From Cellulophaga sp. F20128 (GTDB lineage: Bacteria; Bacteroidota; Bacteroidia; Flavobacteriales; Flavobacteriaceae): a stretch of 64,000 nt of DNA. The translations under genes and the position numbers were made by a program. The notes beneath the pieces were generated by a model that worked only from the letters and a program-made list of their open reading frames with translations, made no database searches and was not told where the DNA came from. Location: assembly GCF_023015805.1 (NCBI RefSeq), contig NZ_JALKBA010000001.1, positions 372,001 through 436,000 on the forward strand, given 5' to 3'. Position 1 is the first letter of the stretch. Each line of letters begins with the position of its first letter. Positions 17,760 through 26,967 of this stretch are shown in pieces.

Positions 17760-18143
17760 CTAAACTATTGTTAGTTTGTTTTGTTCATTATTTTTACCCT
17801 TGAGCGACTTTAGCAAACGAGCGTAATAGGCTGTACTCCTATCATCTTTTTCAATACATGATTTTAAAAAGTCTTGTAAATTTCTAAAAAAGATGTTTGC
17901 ATTAAACGTTTGTAAATAGGTATTCATTTTCTTAGAATCATAGTTGGTATCATCCATAATTATATCCATTACCACTCTTTTCCGGTGGTAATCAATTTTT
18001 ACATCGATGGCATTGTAATACCTTTTAAGAATTGCCGTATGCAAATCTTTAAATTTTTCAGTTGTTTTATGTTCTACACAACTAGCGGAAATTACTTTAT
18101 TCATCTCCCCAACAATCCTCTTTTTCAATTTTGAATTTTCCAT
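17760..18143 (-). CDS. Uncharacterised 127-residue basic helical protein
   Basis: I do not recognise this gene. It encodes a soluble, lysine-rich protein (MENSKLKKRIVGEMNKVI...). It has no signal peptide, no membrane helix and only two scattered cysteines. Secondary structure looks helical at both ends, with a beta-rich middle (YNAIDVKIDYHRKRVVMDIIMDD, about residues 42-64). A 'KDLHTAILKRYYNAID' helix precedes that beta segment. It ends on a strong terminator and faces a 293-base gap rich in repeats that separates it from the divergent GH31 gene. It could be a small regulator acting on those repeats, but nothing in the sequence is a clear DNA-binding motif. Coding is likely given codon use and a clean start. 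Confidence 0.55.
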   Translation of the reverse strand: MENSKLKKRIVGEMNKVISASCVEHKTTEKFKDLHTAILKRYYNAIDVKIDYHRKRVVMDIIMDDTNYDSKKMNTYLQTFNANIFFRNLQDFLKSCIEKDDRSTAYYARLLKSLKGKNNEQNKLTIV

Positions 18144-18222
18144 GATATTTGTTTTAGCGATTACTCTAAGTTACTGAATATCAAGGTTATTTTGTTTTGT
18201 TTTAACAATATTACGCCAAATA

Positions 18223-18253
18223 TGTTGTGAAACATACGCATCCTGTTGTGAAA
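18223..18253. repeat. Paired direct repeats TGTTGTGAAA, 21 bp apart
   Basis: Identical ten-base copies lie at 18223-18232 and 18244-18253. A related CTTGTGAA occurs near 18364. Spacing of two helical turns would place both copies on one face of the DNA, as for a transcription factor site. They are in the divergent gap upstream of the GH31 gene. Confidence 0.5.
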
Positions 18254-18266
18254 ATTCATTTTAGCT

Positions 18267-18304
18267 TAGTCTATAGTATGTTAATTTTAACATAATATAG
18301 ACTA
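18267..18304. promoter_or_regulatory. Long inverted repeat upstream of the GH31 gene
   Basis: Two 18-base arms (18267-18284 and 18287-18304) are complementary at 17 of 18 positions around a two-base centre. The arms are A/T-rich with a TAGTCTATA outer end and a TATGTTAA inner end. No T-run follows, so it is not a standard terminator. An operator for a dimeric regulator is the simplest reading. The rest of the 18144-18436 gap is A/T-rich, with a near-consensus -7 (TATCTTCG) about 40 bases before the GH31 start. Confidence 0.55.
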
Positions 18305-18436
18305 CAACATATTACTTATTTTCTGTCTTTAATGAATTAAATCTACATTTATGTCTAATTTTCGCTTGTGAAGTGTACGCCGCTTTTTTATCTTCGCTTT
18401 CTTTTATAAAATTTTTACCTAATACACCATCAAATA

Positions 18437-21400
18437 ATGCATAAATCCGCAACGGCAATTCTTCTTACCCTATCCTTTTTTTTACTAGCAAATAGCACTT
18501 TACAAGCTAAAGAAAATCCGAAAAATTTTGAAACTGAATTTCAAAATAACCAGGAGATTAGTAGCGCAATAAAAATTAACAACCATACCATTGAGTTATT
18601 ATATGCAAATAAGCAACGATTGACTTTAGATTTTTATAGCAACCATACCTTCCGAATGTTCCAAGACAACAATGGTGGAATTCTAAGAAATCCCAAAGCT
18701 ATTCCTGAAGCACAAATATTGGTAGACCAGCCTAGAAAATACATTTCATCTTTAAACTTGACTGAAGAAAACAGTGAATTTAAAATAGAGTCTGACGAAA
18801 TTATCATAATTATTAATAAATTCTCCGGGTTACTAAAAGCTATTAATAAAAAAACAAAAGAAACTGTTTTAGAATTCGCAAAATTGGTGGCTTTTGAAGA
18901 TAACAAAGTTAGCCTTTCAATTAAAACCAATGCTGATGAATATTTTTATGGCGGAGGTGTACAAAATGGACGTTTTTCACATAAAGGAAAAGTAATTTCT
19001 ATAGAAAACCAGAATAGCTGGACAGATGGTGGTGTTGCATCCCCAACCCCATTTTTTTGGTCTACAAAAGGCTATGGCATTTTGTGGCATACATTTAAGA
19101 AAGGAAAATACGATTTTGGATCACAAGAAAAGGACATAGTAAAACTATACCATGAAACTGATTATTTAGATGTTTTCGTGATGCTTAATGATACTCCCGT
19201 TTCCTTATTAAATGATTTCTATCAACTAACTGGAAATCCAATATTACTGCCAAAGTTTGGTTTTTACCAAGGACACCTAAACGCTTACAACCGCGATTAT
19301 TGGAAAGAAGATAAAACTGGAATCCTTTTTGAAGATGGTAAGTATTATAAAGAAAGCCAAAAGGACAAAAGTGGCATCAAAGAATCGTTAAATGGGGAGT
19401 TGAAAAATAATTATCAATTCTCTGCACGTGCAGTTATAGACAGGTACAAAAGTACTGATATGCCTTTTGGTTGGATCCTACCTAATGACGGTTATGGCGC
19501 AGGATATGGACAAACCGAATCCTTAGATGGCAATATAGAAAACTTAAAATCATTTGGTGAATATGCACGGAAAAACGGTGTAGAGATTGGTCTATGGACA
19601 CAATCGGACTTATACCCAAAAGATTCTATTAGTGCTTTATTACAACGTGATATTATTAAAGAAGTAAGAGATGCTGGCGTGCGTGTTTTAAAAACAGACG
19701 TAGCCTGGGTGGGGCCTGGATATTCATTTGGCTTGAATGGTGTAGCAGACGTTAGCAATACCATTTCTTATTACGGTAATGATGCTCGTCCGTTTATTAT
19801 TTCATTAGATGGTTGGGCCGGCACACAACGGTACGCTAGTATTTGGTCTGGCGATCAAACCGGTGGAATATGGGAATACATAAGATTTCACATTCCAACC
19901 TATATTGGATCTGGATTATCTGGACAACCCAATATTACCTCAGATATGGATGGTATCTTTGGAGGAAAAAACATCCCAGTTAACGTACGTGATTTCCAAT
20001 GGAAGACATTCACACCTATGCAACTTAATATGGATGGATGGGGCTCTAATATAAAATATGCTCATGCATTGGGTGAACCAGCAACTTCTATCAATAGAAA
20101 CTACCTAAAGCTTAAATCTGAATTAATGCCGTATGCCTATAGTATTGCAAAAGAAGCAATAGATGGTAAACCAATGATTAGGGCACTATTTTTGGACTAC
20201 CCCAATTCGTTTACCTACGGTATTGCAACTCAATACCAATTCTTATACGGCCCCTCATTTTTAGTAGCTCCAATATATCAAGACACCAAATCTGATGCAT
20301 TAGGAAATGATATTCGCAACGGAATTTATTTGCCAGAAGGAATCTGGTATGACTATTTTACCGGGGAAAAATATAAAGGAAACCGCGTAATTAATAGTTT
20401 TGATGCACCACTTTGGAAATTGCCATTGTTTGTAAAAGCTGGGGGCATAATTCCCTTAACTAGACCAAACAATAATACAACAGAGATTCCCAATCATTTA
20501 CGCATCTATGAAATATACCCTTATGGTAAATCATCATTTTTAGCCTATGACGATGATGGAAAAACAGAAGCCTATAAAATAGGAAAAGGAACAACGACTC
20601 GCATAGAATCTTCCTTGGAAAGCAATAACCAGTTGCTAATAAGTATCTTTCCAACACAGGGTAGTTTTGATGGTTTAGTAACAGATAAGTCTACTGAAAT
20701 TCGCATAAACGCAACTTCTATTCCAAAGAAAATAAAAGCAAAATTAAATGGAAAAACGATAAAATTAACAGCCGTAAACGCTCTTGAAGAATTACAGACT
20801 AAAGAAAATGTTTTCTTTTATGACAAAGCACCAGAATTTAATAAGTTTTCAACGGCAGGAACACAATTTGCGACTACTCAGATTTCTAGAAATCCTCAAA
20901 TAATTATAAAATTAGCGCGTACAAACACTCAGACTTCTACCATTACGGTACAGATAGACGGTTTTAATTTTGAGCCTAAAAACAAAACGCTTACCACCAC
21001 AGGTCCGCTAACCGCCCTTTTAAAGGCTGAAGTCACAGAAGACAACACAGAAGCCTATTCGTTAAAACCGAGTTGGAACGCAATAGATAATGCAGATTAT
21101 TATGAAATTGAATTCAATAATATGCTTTACACAATGATAAAAGAAAATGCATTTGTTTTTGATGGCCTTACCGAACAAACTGACTATGATTTTAAATTGC
21201 GAGCAGTAAATAAAGACGGTCACTCCAATTGGGTCAGTTTTCACGCCAAAACGAAATCGAATCCTTTAGAGTTTGCAATTAAAGGAATTGAGGCATCGCT
21301 TACAGCGGCTGACCAACCAGGAAGTAGGGTCAATAAATTATTTGATTTTGATGAAAATAATACATGGCATACAAAATGGGGAACAAAAGCAGTTCCTTTT

Positions 21401-22282
21401 ACGCTAATAGCTGATTTAAAATCTTATAATGTCATAGATAAAATACACTATTTACCACGTTCTGGCGGAGGCAATGGAGTCTTGTTAAAAGGAACTGTTT
21501 ATTCTAGTGATGATCATAACAAATGGACTAAAGCAGGCTCATTTGATTGGGATAATGACGGAAAGGTAAAGGAGTTTGTATTTCAAGAGACACCAACCGC
21601 TAGATACATTAAATTTGAGGTAACTGATGGAAAAGGAGATTTTGGCTCTGGACGTGAGTTATACATTTTTAAAGTTAAAGGAACCGAGAGTTATATCCCT
21701 GGCGATATTAACAATGATAAAATAATAGATGCGAATGATTTCACCTCCTATATGAATTACACAGGACTTCGTTTAGGAGATTCTGATTACGATGGATATG
21801 TTGGCATAGGAGATATCAATAAAAACAATCTTATTGACGCCTATGACATTTCAGTAGTAGGAACTCAATTAGAAGGAGGCGTATCTGAGCAAAAAGCACC
21901 TCATGTAGCTGGTAAAATTGTACTCAGTACAGATAAAAAAAATTATGCAAAAGGAGAAACGATATCCATCACAGTAAAAGGCATAAATTTGAAATCTGTT
22001 AATGCTATTAGCCTTGGATTGCCCTATGACGGTGATTATGAATATATGGAAACCATACCCTTGGCAACAAAAACAATGGAGAATTTAACCTATGACAGAC
22101 GGCATACAAACGGCACAAAATCGCTTTACCCCACCTTTATCAATATTGGTAATAAAACAACCATTGAGGGAAATACAGATTTATTTAGGATTACTTTTAA
22201 AGCAAAACGTGCTTTAAAATTTAATTTAAAGGGAAAAGATGGAATATTAGTAGATACCAATTTAAAAACGGTCCAATTTTAG
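18437..22282 (+). CDS. Multidomain family 31 glycoside hydrolase, possibly an alpha-N-acetylgalactosaminidase
   Basis: This is an exported enzyme of 1281 residues with a Sec signal peptide (cleavage after LQA, about residue 24). In order: an N-terminal beta-sandwich (about 45-250), a GH31 (beta/alpha)8 barrel (about 260-590), C-terminal beta domains including a DUF5110-like part (to about 770), a fibronectin type III domain (about 865-940), an F5/8 C discoidin-like carbohydrate-binding domain (about 945-1085), two dockerin-like calcium motifs (GDINNDKIIDANDF at 1089 and GDINKNNLIDAYDI at 1125), and a final cohesin-like sandwich (about 1165-1281). The expected nucleophile is Asp421 (LKTDVAWVG) and the acid/base Asp473 (WSGDQTGG). 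GH31 cleaves alpha-glycosides with retention. This modular layout resembles GH31 enzymes acting on alpha-GalNAc; that specificity is an inference. No SusC/SusD pair is adjacent. Confidence 0.85.
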   Translation: MHKSATAILLTLSFFLLANSTLQAKENPKNFETEFQNNQEISSAIKINNHTIELLYANKQRLTLDFYSNHTFRMFQDNNGGILRNPKAIPEAQILVDQPRKYISSLNLTEENSEFKIESDEIIIIINKFSGLLKAINKKTKETVLEFAKLVAFEDNKVSLSIKTNADEYFYGGGVQNGRFSHKGKVISIENQNSWTDGGVASPTPFFWSTKGYGILWHTFKKGKYDFGSQEKDIVKLYHETDYLDVFVMLNDTPVSLLNDFYQLTGNPILLPKFGFYQGHLNAYNRDYWKEDKTGILFEDGKYYKESQKDKSGIKESLNGELKNNYQFSARAVIDRYKSTDMPFGWILPNDGYGAGYGQTESLDGNIENLKSFGEYARKNGVEIGLWTQSDLYPKDSISALLQRDIIKEVRDAGVRVLKTDVAWVGPGYSFGLNGVADVSNTISYYGNDARPFIISLDGWAGTQRYASIWSGDQTGGIWEYIRFHIPTYIGSGLSGQPNITSDMDGIFGGKNIPVNVRDFQWKTFTPMQLNMDGWGSNIKYAHALGEPATSINRNYLKLKSELMPYAYSIAKEAIDGKPMIRALFLDYPNSFTYGIATQYQFLYGPSFLVAPIYQDTKSDALGNDIRNGIYLPEGIWYDYFTGEKYKGNRVINSFDAPLWKLPLFVKAGGIIPLTRPNNNTTEIPNHLRIYEIYPYGKSSFLAYDDDGKTEAYKIGKGTTTRIESSLESNNQLLISIFPTQGSFDGLVTDKSTEIRINATSIPKKIKAKLNGKTIKLTAVNALEELQTKENVFFYDKAPEFNKFSTAGTQFATTQISRNPQIIIKLARTNTQTSTITVQIDGFNFEPKNKTLTTTGPLTALLKAEVTEDNTEAYSLKPSWNAIDNADYYEIEFNNMLYTMIKENAFVFDGLTEQTDYDFKLRAVNKDGHSNWVSFHAKTKSNPLEFAIKGIEASLTAADQPGSRVNKLFDFDENNTWHTKWGTKAVPFTLIADLKSYNVIDKIHYLPRSGGGNGVLLKGTVYSSDDHNKWTKAGSFDWDNDGKVKEFVFQETPTARYIKFEVTDGKGDFGSGRELYIFKVKGTESYIPGDINNDKIIDANDFTSYMNYTGLRLGDSDYDGYVGIGDINKNNLIDAYDISVVGTQLEGGVSEQKAPHVAGKIVLSTDKKNYAKGETISITVKGINLKSVNAISLGLPYDGDYEYMETIPLATKTMENLTYDRRHTNGTKSLYPTFINIGNKTTIEGNTDLFRITFKAKRALKFNLKGKDGILVDTNLKTVQF

Positions 22283-22353
22283 GTTATCCACGTTTTTGAT
22301 TGAATTAACTGTAAAAGTAAATAATGGAATAGAATACCTTCTTTTTCCTATCC

Positions 22354-23157
22354 TTAAACGGGGGCTACAAATTGGTAGCCCTTATGTTCCACTAAATTAG
22401 TAGCTCTAATTGTTTTACCTTTAGAAGTTGTGTTCGTTATAAATTTTGGTGGTTTTAGGCCTTTTTCTTTAGCAATCGCAGTATAATACAATGCCTTACT
22501 GGGGTGATGCGGGTAAACCGCATTAAAGATTTCTCCCCAATACTCTTTCGCAATAATGAGATGAATAATCCCAATACAATCTGACCTGTGAATTAGATTA
22601 ACCGGATGGTTTCCATTAGTTACTTCCTCTTTTTTTGCCAAATGATTCACAGGATGTCTATCGGAACCTATAAGGCCGCCAAAACGTATAATGGAAGTCT
22701 GTAAGCTTGTATCGCTTAAAAACAATTGTTCGGTATCTAAAAGTTGTTTGGCTCCTTCAGATACAGGCTCGGGCACCGTTTGTTCCGTAACCACTCCGTT
22801 AAAATTACCATAGACTGATGTACTACTCACAAAAATAACCTTGCTCACTGAAGATTGTTTGGTGCAATGATGTAATACTTCCATTTTTTTAAAGTAACTG
22901 GAAGGATCACCAATTTTCATCCGTGGCGGTATATTTACTATTAAAATAGTTGCATTTTGTAACAGATTCTGTACAACATTTACAAAGTTAATGGCAGTTA
23001 AATCGATCAAGAAAGGCGAAATTTCATTTTCTTCTAAAAGTCCCATTTTTTCTTTGGAAGTTGTGCTTCCGTTAACGGAAAACCCTTCCTTTACTAAAGA
23101 TTTTGCAAGTGGCAATCCAAGCCATCCGCATCCAAAAACAGCTATGGTATTATTCAA
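22354..23157 (-). CDS. NAD(P)-dependent epimerase/dehydratase-like protein (YeeZ family)
   Basis: This is a cytoplasmic extended SDR-type protein of 267 residues. It has the N-terminal dinucleotide motif AVFGCGWLGLPLAKSL (residues 6-21; GxGxxG with Cys), a VSSTSVYGNFNG active-site-like segment (about 110-121) and IIRFGGLIGSDRHPV. The GCGWLG start is typical of the YeeZ group. The usual SDR YxxxK is not clearly intact, as is common there, so catalytic activity is uncertain. It overlaps the end of the upstream M28 peptidase gene by four bases, so the two are translationally coupled. Substrate is unknown. Confidence 0.82.
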   Translation of the reverse strand: MNNTIAVFGCGWLGLPLAKSLVKEGFSVNGSTTSKEKMGLLEENEISPFLIDLTAINFVNVVQNLLQNATILIVNIPPRMKIGDPSSYFKKMEVLHHCTKQSSVSKVIFVSSTSVYGNFNGVVTEQTVPEPVSEGAKQLLDTEQLFLSDTSLQTSIIRFGGLIGSDRHPVNHLAKKEEVTNGNHPVNLIHRSDCIGIIHLIIAKEYWGEIFNAVYPHHPSKALYYTAIAKEKGLKPPKFITNTTSKGKTIRATNLVEHKGYQFVAPV

Positions 23158-25433
23158 AATTTTATGGTTTTAGTCAATAAAATAGCGTCATTCAATACAA
23201 AAGGCATTGGAATCTCATTTTTAGGGCGCTTGGGAATATTGAAATTTTCATTTATTAGTAAATCATTTGAAGCTTCAAATATACTTAATTCTATGGGTAG
23301 ACCTACAGCAGTGACAAGGCTTATTTCCGTATAATCATTGTCATTTATGTAATGTGTAACTAATTTTCGTGAAGTATCAAGTAAAGCATAATCACTCAGC
23401 CTTACTCCATTTACCGTTGCTGCTTCCAAGCTAATCTCATTTTTAAAGACATCTACCCTGTTTACAGCTCGTTGCGGTGTAATACAGATCGTTAAATAAC
23501 GTCTATTTTCAATAATAGTATCTAAGATTTTTTCAATTTTTGGCGCCGGTATGTCTTTCACGGGCGCCTTGGAAACATAGGAGAAAGGAGTTTTATACTT
23601 ACTATCAATTGTTTTATCTCTATGCTTATTTGGGATGGTTTTATCTTTGCCAAGGTACTGCTTTGTCCAATCGGTTAGGTAATTGTCATAGGTGGCCCAT
23701 TGCGCTGAATTTTCATTGGCATCTAAAAGATAGACTAAACTGCTAGGTTTTGCATTATCTTCTGTAAAATAGGAATTAAAATGGGCATAGATTAGACTCC
23801 CAAGACCTAAAATTGTAGCCATTAGTGCCAAGCGCCCCTTGTGTTTATAAAAACCGAAAATAGGAAGTAAAACCACAAACAACAATGTGGTAAGTACGGT
23901 AGCTGAAACCAACATTTTTAAACCCAAGCCAACGGGAAACATTTTTACAAAAGGAGCAAACATAGTTAAGGCCGGAAATACAAGAAAGACCAACAAATAA
24001 AGGCTTGGTTTTTCTTGGTTACATACAATCATAAAAGAAATTAGCAATGCAAAAACAGGAATAATCGTAAAGCTAGCCCCTTTTAAATAAACGGCAGCTA
24101 CTACAGATATTAAAAGCCAAACAACCAGAGGTGCTACCAAGAGGTTTGGAGTTTTAATGGACCTGAACCTATGATACATGTAAAAACAAATAGCCATAGA
24201 GAGCATTGTAAACGCCAATATATAAGTATAACCATTATATGGAAAGCCGTGCAAGATGTCTCTGTATTGCGGATAAAGCCCGTTTAAAAAAGGCCAGGCA
24301 TAATAACCAACCATTCCTGACACCAATAAGGAGAATAAGCAGGGTAGAAATCCCTTAAAGATTTCCCTAGTGCTTAGAACTTTCTTTTTAAAACCAATAA
24401 AAAGCAATAGTAAAAAGAGTAAAACAGCCAAGACAACCATTGGCCAGATCCAGGCATAGGGATAAAAGACTGTTTTAAACAACGGAACGGTAAAGTATAT
24501 ATAATCTTCTTTACTTCGTAAATTAGATAAATCGGTATTTGAGAAATGGTCTAAAAGCGGCATTAAATAACTGCCTTGGTGGGCTAATGTTTCTCTATCT
24601 AATCGTTCATAATTATCACGTTCTGTATGGTAATCAAAATGATCATCAATAAAGGCAAAATTAAGACCTTGTATATTTCCGTCCTCTCTAAAAATCGTTA
24701 AATCCGTATCGTTTGGCAGCATTTTATAAATACTATACACCAATGAATTTGCTACCGGATATTCTGGATTTGCTGCTGTAAACTCTTCTATTAACCGTCT
24801 GTTTCCTTGATTGGTTTCAATTAACATATAACTAGGACCGCCACTACCTCTCGCTTCAAAATTTAAAACCAAGCCAACATCTTTTGCCCAAGGATGCTTA
24901 TTTACAAAAAGATCTGCGCCATTTAACCCTAATTCTTCTGCATCCGTAAACAAGATTACAATATCATTCTCTGGGGTTTTGTCTTCAGAAATAAATGCTC
25001 GAATACTCTCTAATATTGTGGCAACACCACTACCAGCATCACTTGCTCCAAGCGAAGAGTGCGGACTACTATCATAATGAGACATTAAAACCAATGATTG
25101 ACGATTATTTTTTCCCTTTATTTTGGCTAAAATGTTAGTGGCATACGATAGGTTTGCCCATTCTCCAGCCGAATAACCTTCTTGTAACGTTGGTTTTAGC
25201 CCCATATGCTCTAGTTCATGCACAATATAGTTTTGTACATCTGTATGCGCCTTAAAACCTACAGCATGTGGCTCTTTAGAAATTGCAGCTATGTGTTTTA
25301 GGGCTCTATCTGTTGAAAAAGAGTTGGACGCCACATCTATATCCCTACTGTATCCAGGCATTATAGCTATAAAACTCCAATAGATTATGCCCAATAGAAG
25401 AAATAAGGTTAAATATCTAGCCGTTTTTGTCAT
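23154..25433 (-). CDS. Membrane-anchored M28 family zinc metallopeptidase
   Basis: This 759-residue peptidase has an N-terminal membrane helix (about residues 7-27). The M28 catalytic domain (about 40-310) faces the periplasm, followed by a large C-terminal part with about eight hydrophobic helices (330-560) and a final soluble domain. Metal ligands fit VLMSHYDSSPHSSLGASDAGSG (His and bridging Asp), ILFTDAEELGLNGA (catalytic Glu plus Glu ligand), LNFEARGSGGPS (Asp/Glu ligand) and a late FIDDHFDYHTERDNYE (His ligand). M28 enzymes of this layout are aminopeptidases of the ER/vacuolar (Fxna/Pff1-like) type. It overlaps the YeeZ-like gene downstream. Substrates are not predictable. Confidence 0.88.
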   Translation of the reverse strand: MTKTARYLTLFLLLGIIYWSFIAIMPGYSRDIDVASNSFSTDRALKHIAAISKEPHAVGFKAHTDVQNYIVHELEHMGLKPTLQEGYSAGEWANLSYATNILAKIKGKNNRQSLVLMSHYDSSPHSSLGASDAGSGVATILESIRAFISEDKTPENDIVILFTDAEELGLNGADLFVNKHPWAKDVGLVLNFEARGSGGPSYMLIETNQGNRRLIEEFTAANPEYPVANSLVYSIYKMLPNDTDLTIFREDGNIQGLNFAFIDDHFDYHTERDNYERLDRETLAHQGSYLMPLLDHFSNTDLSNLRSKEDYIYFTVPLFKTVFYPYAWIWPMVVLAVLLFLLLLFIGFKKKVLSTREIFKGFLPCLFSLLVSGMVGYYAWPFLNGLYPQYRDILHGFPYNGYTYILAFTMLSMAICFYMYHRFRSIKTPNLLVAPLVVWLLISVVAAVYLKGASFTIIPVFALLISFMIVCNQEKPSLYLLVFLVFPALTMFAPFVKMFPVGLGLKMLVSATVLTTLLFVVLLPIFGFYKHKGRLALMATILGLGSLIYAHFNSYFTEDNAKPSSLVYLLDANENSAQWATYDNYLTDWTKQYLGKDKTIPNKHRDKTIDSKYKTPFSYVSKAPVKDIPAPKIEKILDTIIENRRYLTICITPQRAVNRVDVFKNEISLEAATVNGVRLSDYALLDTSRKLVTHYINDNDYTEISLVTAVGLPIELSIFEASNDLLINENFNIPKRPKNEIPMPFVLNDAILLTKTIKF

Positions 25434-25550
25434 AATAAATATTTCCGATTTATATCCCTAAAATTATACAAATTTGATGTTTTTTTAAGAAATAATTAGG
25501 TTATTCGCTAATAATAACTATATTTAAGATTAACCAAAATACGAAACAAT

Positions 25551-26015
25551 ATGGGAATTAAAAGCTTTCAAGGTGTACGGAAGGCCTTAAAAAAGGAGTT
25601 TGAAGCCCCTATTTTAGTAGCCGATTATATGACTAAAAAACTGATTACCTTTAAACCAAATCAGTCAATTTTAGAAGTAATGGAGTTGTTTACCACACAT
25701 AATATTTCTGGGGGGCCGGTATTGGATGACAATGGATTTTTAGTCGGTATTATTTCTGAAGCAGATTGTATGAAGCAAATTTCAGAAAGTCGATATTTTA
25801 ATCAGCCTATATTAGACAAGAGTGTAGAAAAATACATGACAAAAGATGTAGAGTCCATTTCTCCTGATATGAGTATTTTTGATGCTGCTAATATTTTTGT
25901 AAAACACAACAGACGTAGACTTCCAGTTCTTAAAAATGATATTTTGGTAGGCCAAATTAGTCGTAAAGATGTTGTGATTGCTGCGCTTAAATTAAGTGGC
26001 CATAATTACAAATAA
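25551..26015 (+). CDS. Two-CBS-domain protein
   Basis: This small cytoplasmic protein of 154 residues consists almost wholly of a CBS pair (Bateman module). The first CBS covers about 24-80 (VADYMTKKLITFKPNQSILEVMELFTTHNISGGPVLDDNGFLVGIISEAD). The second covers about 95-150 (VEKYMTKDVESISPDMSIFDAANIFVKHNRRRLPVLKNDILVGQISRKDV). Such modules bind adenosine nucleotides and regulate partners. No fused effector domain is present. It stands alone between a divergent peptidase gene and a convergent zinc-ribbon gene, with a terminator after it. The ligand and partner are unknown. Confidence 0.9.
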   Translation: MGIKSFQGVRKALKKEFEAPILVADYMTKKLITFKPNQSILEVMELFTTHNISGGPVLDDNGFLVGIISEADCMKQISESRYFNQPILDKSVEKYMTKDVESISPDMSIFDAANIFVKHNRRRLPVLKNDILVGQISRKDVVIAALKLSGHNYK

Positions 26016-26039
26016 CACATAAAGGATCTTCTTTGCAAC

Positions 26040-26075
26040 AATGGTTTTCACGTATTTGGAAACCATTTTTTTTTA
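26040..26075. terminator. Hairpin terminator between convergent genes
   Basis: An eight-base stem (26040-26047 AATGGTTT with 26060-26067 AAACCATT) is followed on the plus strand by a run of eight or more T's. It ends the CBS gene and, less clearly, the minus-strand operon. Confidence 0.6.
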
Positions 26076-26078
26076 TAC

Positions 26079-26432
26079 CTATTCTCTTTTAACAATCATG
26101 TAATAATCGTTATCCAAGGGCAAATACCCCAAATCATACACAAAGAAATAAGTAGTTCCTTTTTTGGTAGTATAGGTATTGGTTATAAATTCAAAATCGA
26201 ACCCCTTATCAATTAACCGTGTCCGTGTGGTTTTTGTTTTGCCGTCATTTAATGAAAAACTATCCAATATCCGGTAGTTTTTACGCAATCTATTGTTAAT
26301 ATTTCGAATTAGATTTTTACTGTCTTTGTTTATTTTATTATTGTAGGCATTACGGCAATAATCTGCACAGAACTTTTTATCGGCCCTACCGATTAATTTT
26401 TTACCACACTCTAAGCAAACTGCTGTTTCCAA
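26079..26432 (-). CDS. Zinc-ribbon protein (DUF2116-like)
   Basis: This 117-residue cytoplasmic protein begins METAVCLECGKKLIGRADKKFCADYCRNAYNN. The CxxC...CxxxC knuckles (Cys6, Cys9, Cys22, Cys26) form a zinc ribbon of the DUF2116 type, related to the treble-clef FCSxxCR motif seen in nucleic-acid-binding proteins. A basic helix follows (KDSKNLIRNINNRLRKNYRIL), then a beta-rich C-terminus. It lies two bases after the DUF6265 gene and is therefore probably the last gene of the hemH-led minus-strand run. Function is unknown. Confidence 0.75.
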   Translation of the reverse strand: METAVCLECGKKLIGRADKKFCADYCRNAYNNKINKDSKNLIRNINNRLRKNYRILDSFSLNDGKTKTTRTRLIDKGFDFEFITNTYTTKKGTTYFFVYDLGYLPLDNDYYMIVKRE

Positions 26433-26434
26433 AT

Positions 26435-26929
26435 TTAGTTCTGTCTTTTATAATTGAATTTTACTTCTTCAGAAGTTCCATCATCATTCCCAATTACCAC
26501 ATACATATTTATTTCAGTAGTACTAATTTTTTCAATAGTGAACCTATCAAAATAAATACGATTGCCTTCCATAGCAACCAATTTAAAATCTACTGTTTCA
26601 TCCTTAGTTTCCCAACCTTTAAGATCTCCATGAAAGTGCTTTAATTGAAGTAGTAATGTTTCTTGTACTTCTTGGATATGTCCAATTTCATAAAAAACAA
26701 CCTTTCCTCCAGCCACAATTTTAAAAACAAACATCATAGAACCCCCAAGTGGCGGACTCCATATTTCTTCTGTTATACCCCCAAAGGCTTCCCCTTTCCA
26801 ATGACCTGCAATCCAAGAGACGTTTGCCAAAGTTGCCTTGGGCGCTTCAGTACTTTGTGTAAATGCTTTTGTGTTTTGCGCCCTGCAAGCAAAGCTTACA
26901 CAAATAAAGAGGCAGATAAGTAATCTCAT
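26435..26929 (-). CDS. Exported DUF6265 family protein
   Basis: This secreted or periplasmic protein of 164 residues uses the ATG at 26927-26929, which gives a compact signal peptide (MRLLICLFICVSFACRAQ). The mature part holds the family phrase WIAGHWKGEAFGGITEEIWSPPLGGSMMFVFK, then KVVFYEIGHIQEVQETLLLQLKHF, and looks like a small lipocalin-like beta barrel. The upstream in-frame ATG at 26953 would put a polar leader before the signal and is less likely. It sits between the pentapeptide gene and the zinc-ribbon gene on the same strand. The ligand is unknown. Confidence 0.8.
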   Translation of the reverse strand: MRLLICLFICVSFACRAQNTKAFTQSTEAPKATLANVSWIAGHWKGEAFGGITEEIWSPPLGGSMMFVFKIVAGGKVVFYEIGHIQEVQETLLLQLKHFHGDLKGWETKDETVDFKLVAMEGNRIYFDRFTIEKISTTEINMYVVIGNDDGTSEEVKFNYKRQN

Positions 26930-26967
26930 TATAAACAAGTTAATGGAAAACAAGTTACAAAAAAATA

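Noticed and set aside
18437-22282. Polysaccharide-utilisation locus around GH31
   Set aside because: No SusC/SusD-like, sulfatase or second glycosidase gene is near.
26663-26923. 86-codon open frame opposite the DUF6265 gene
   Set aside because: Fully antisense to a gene with clear signal peptide and family motif.
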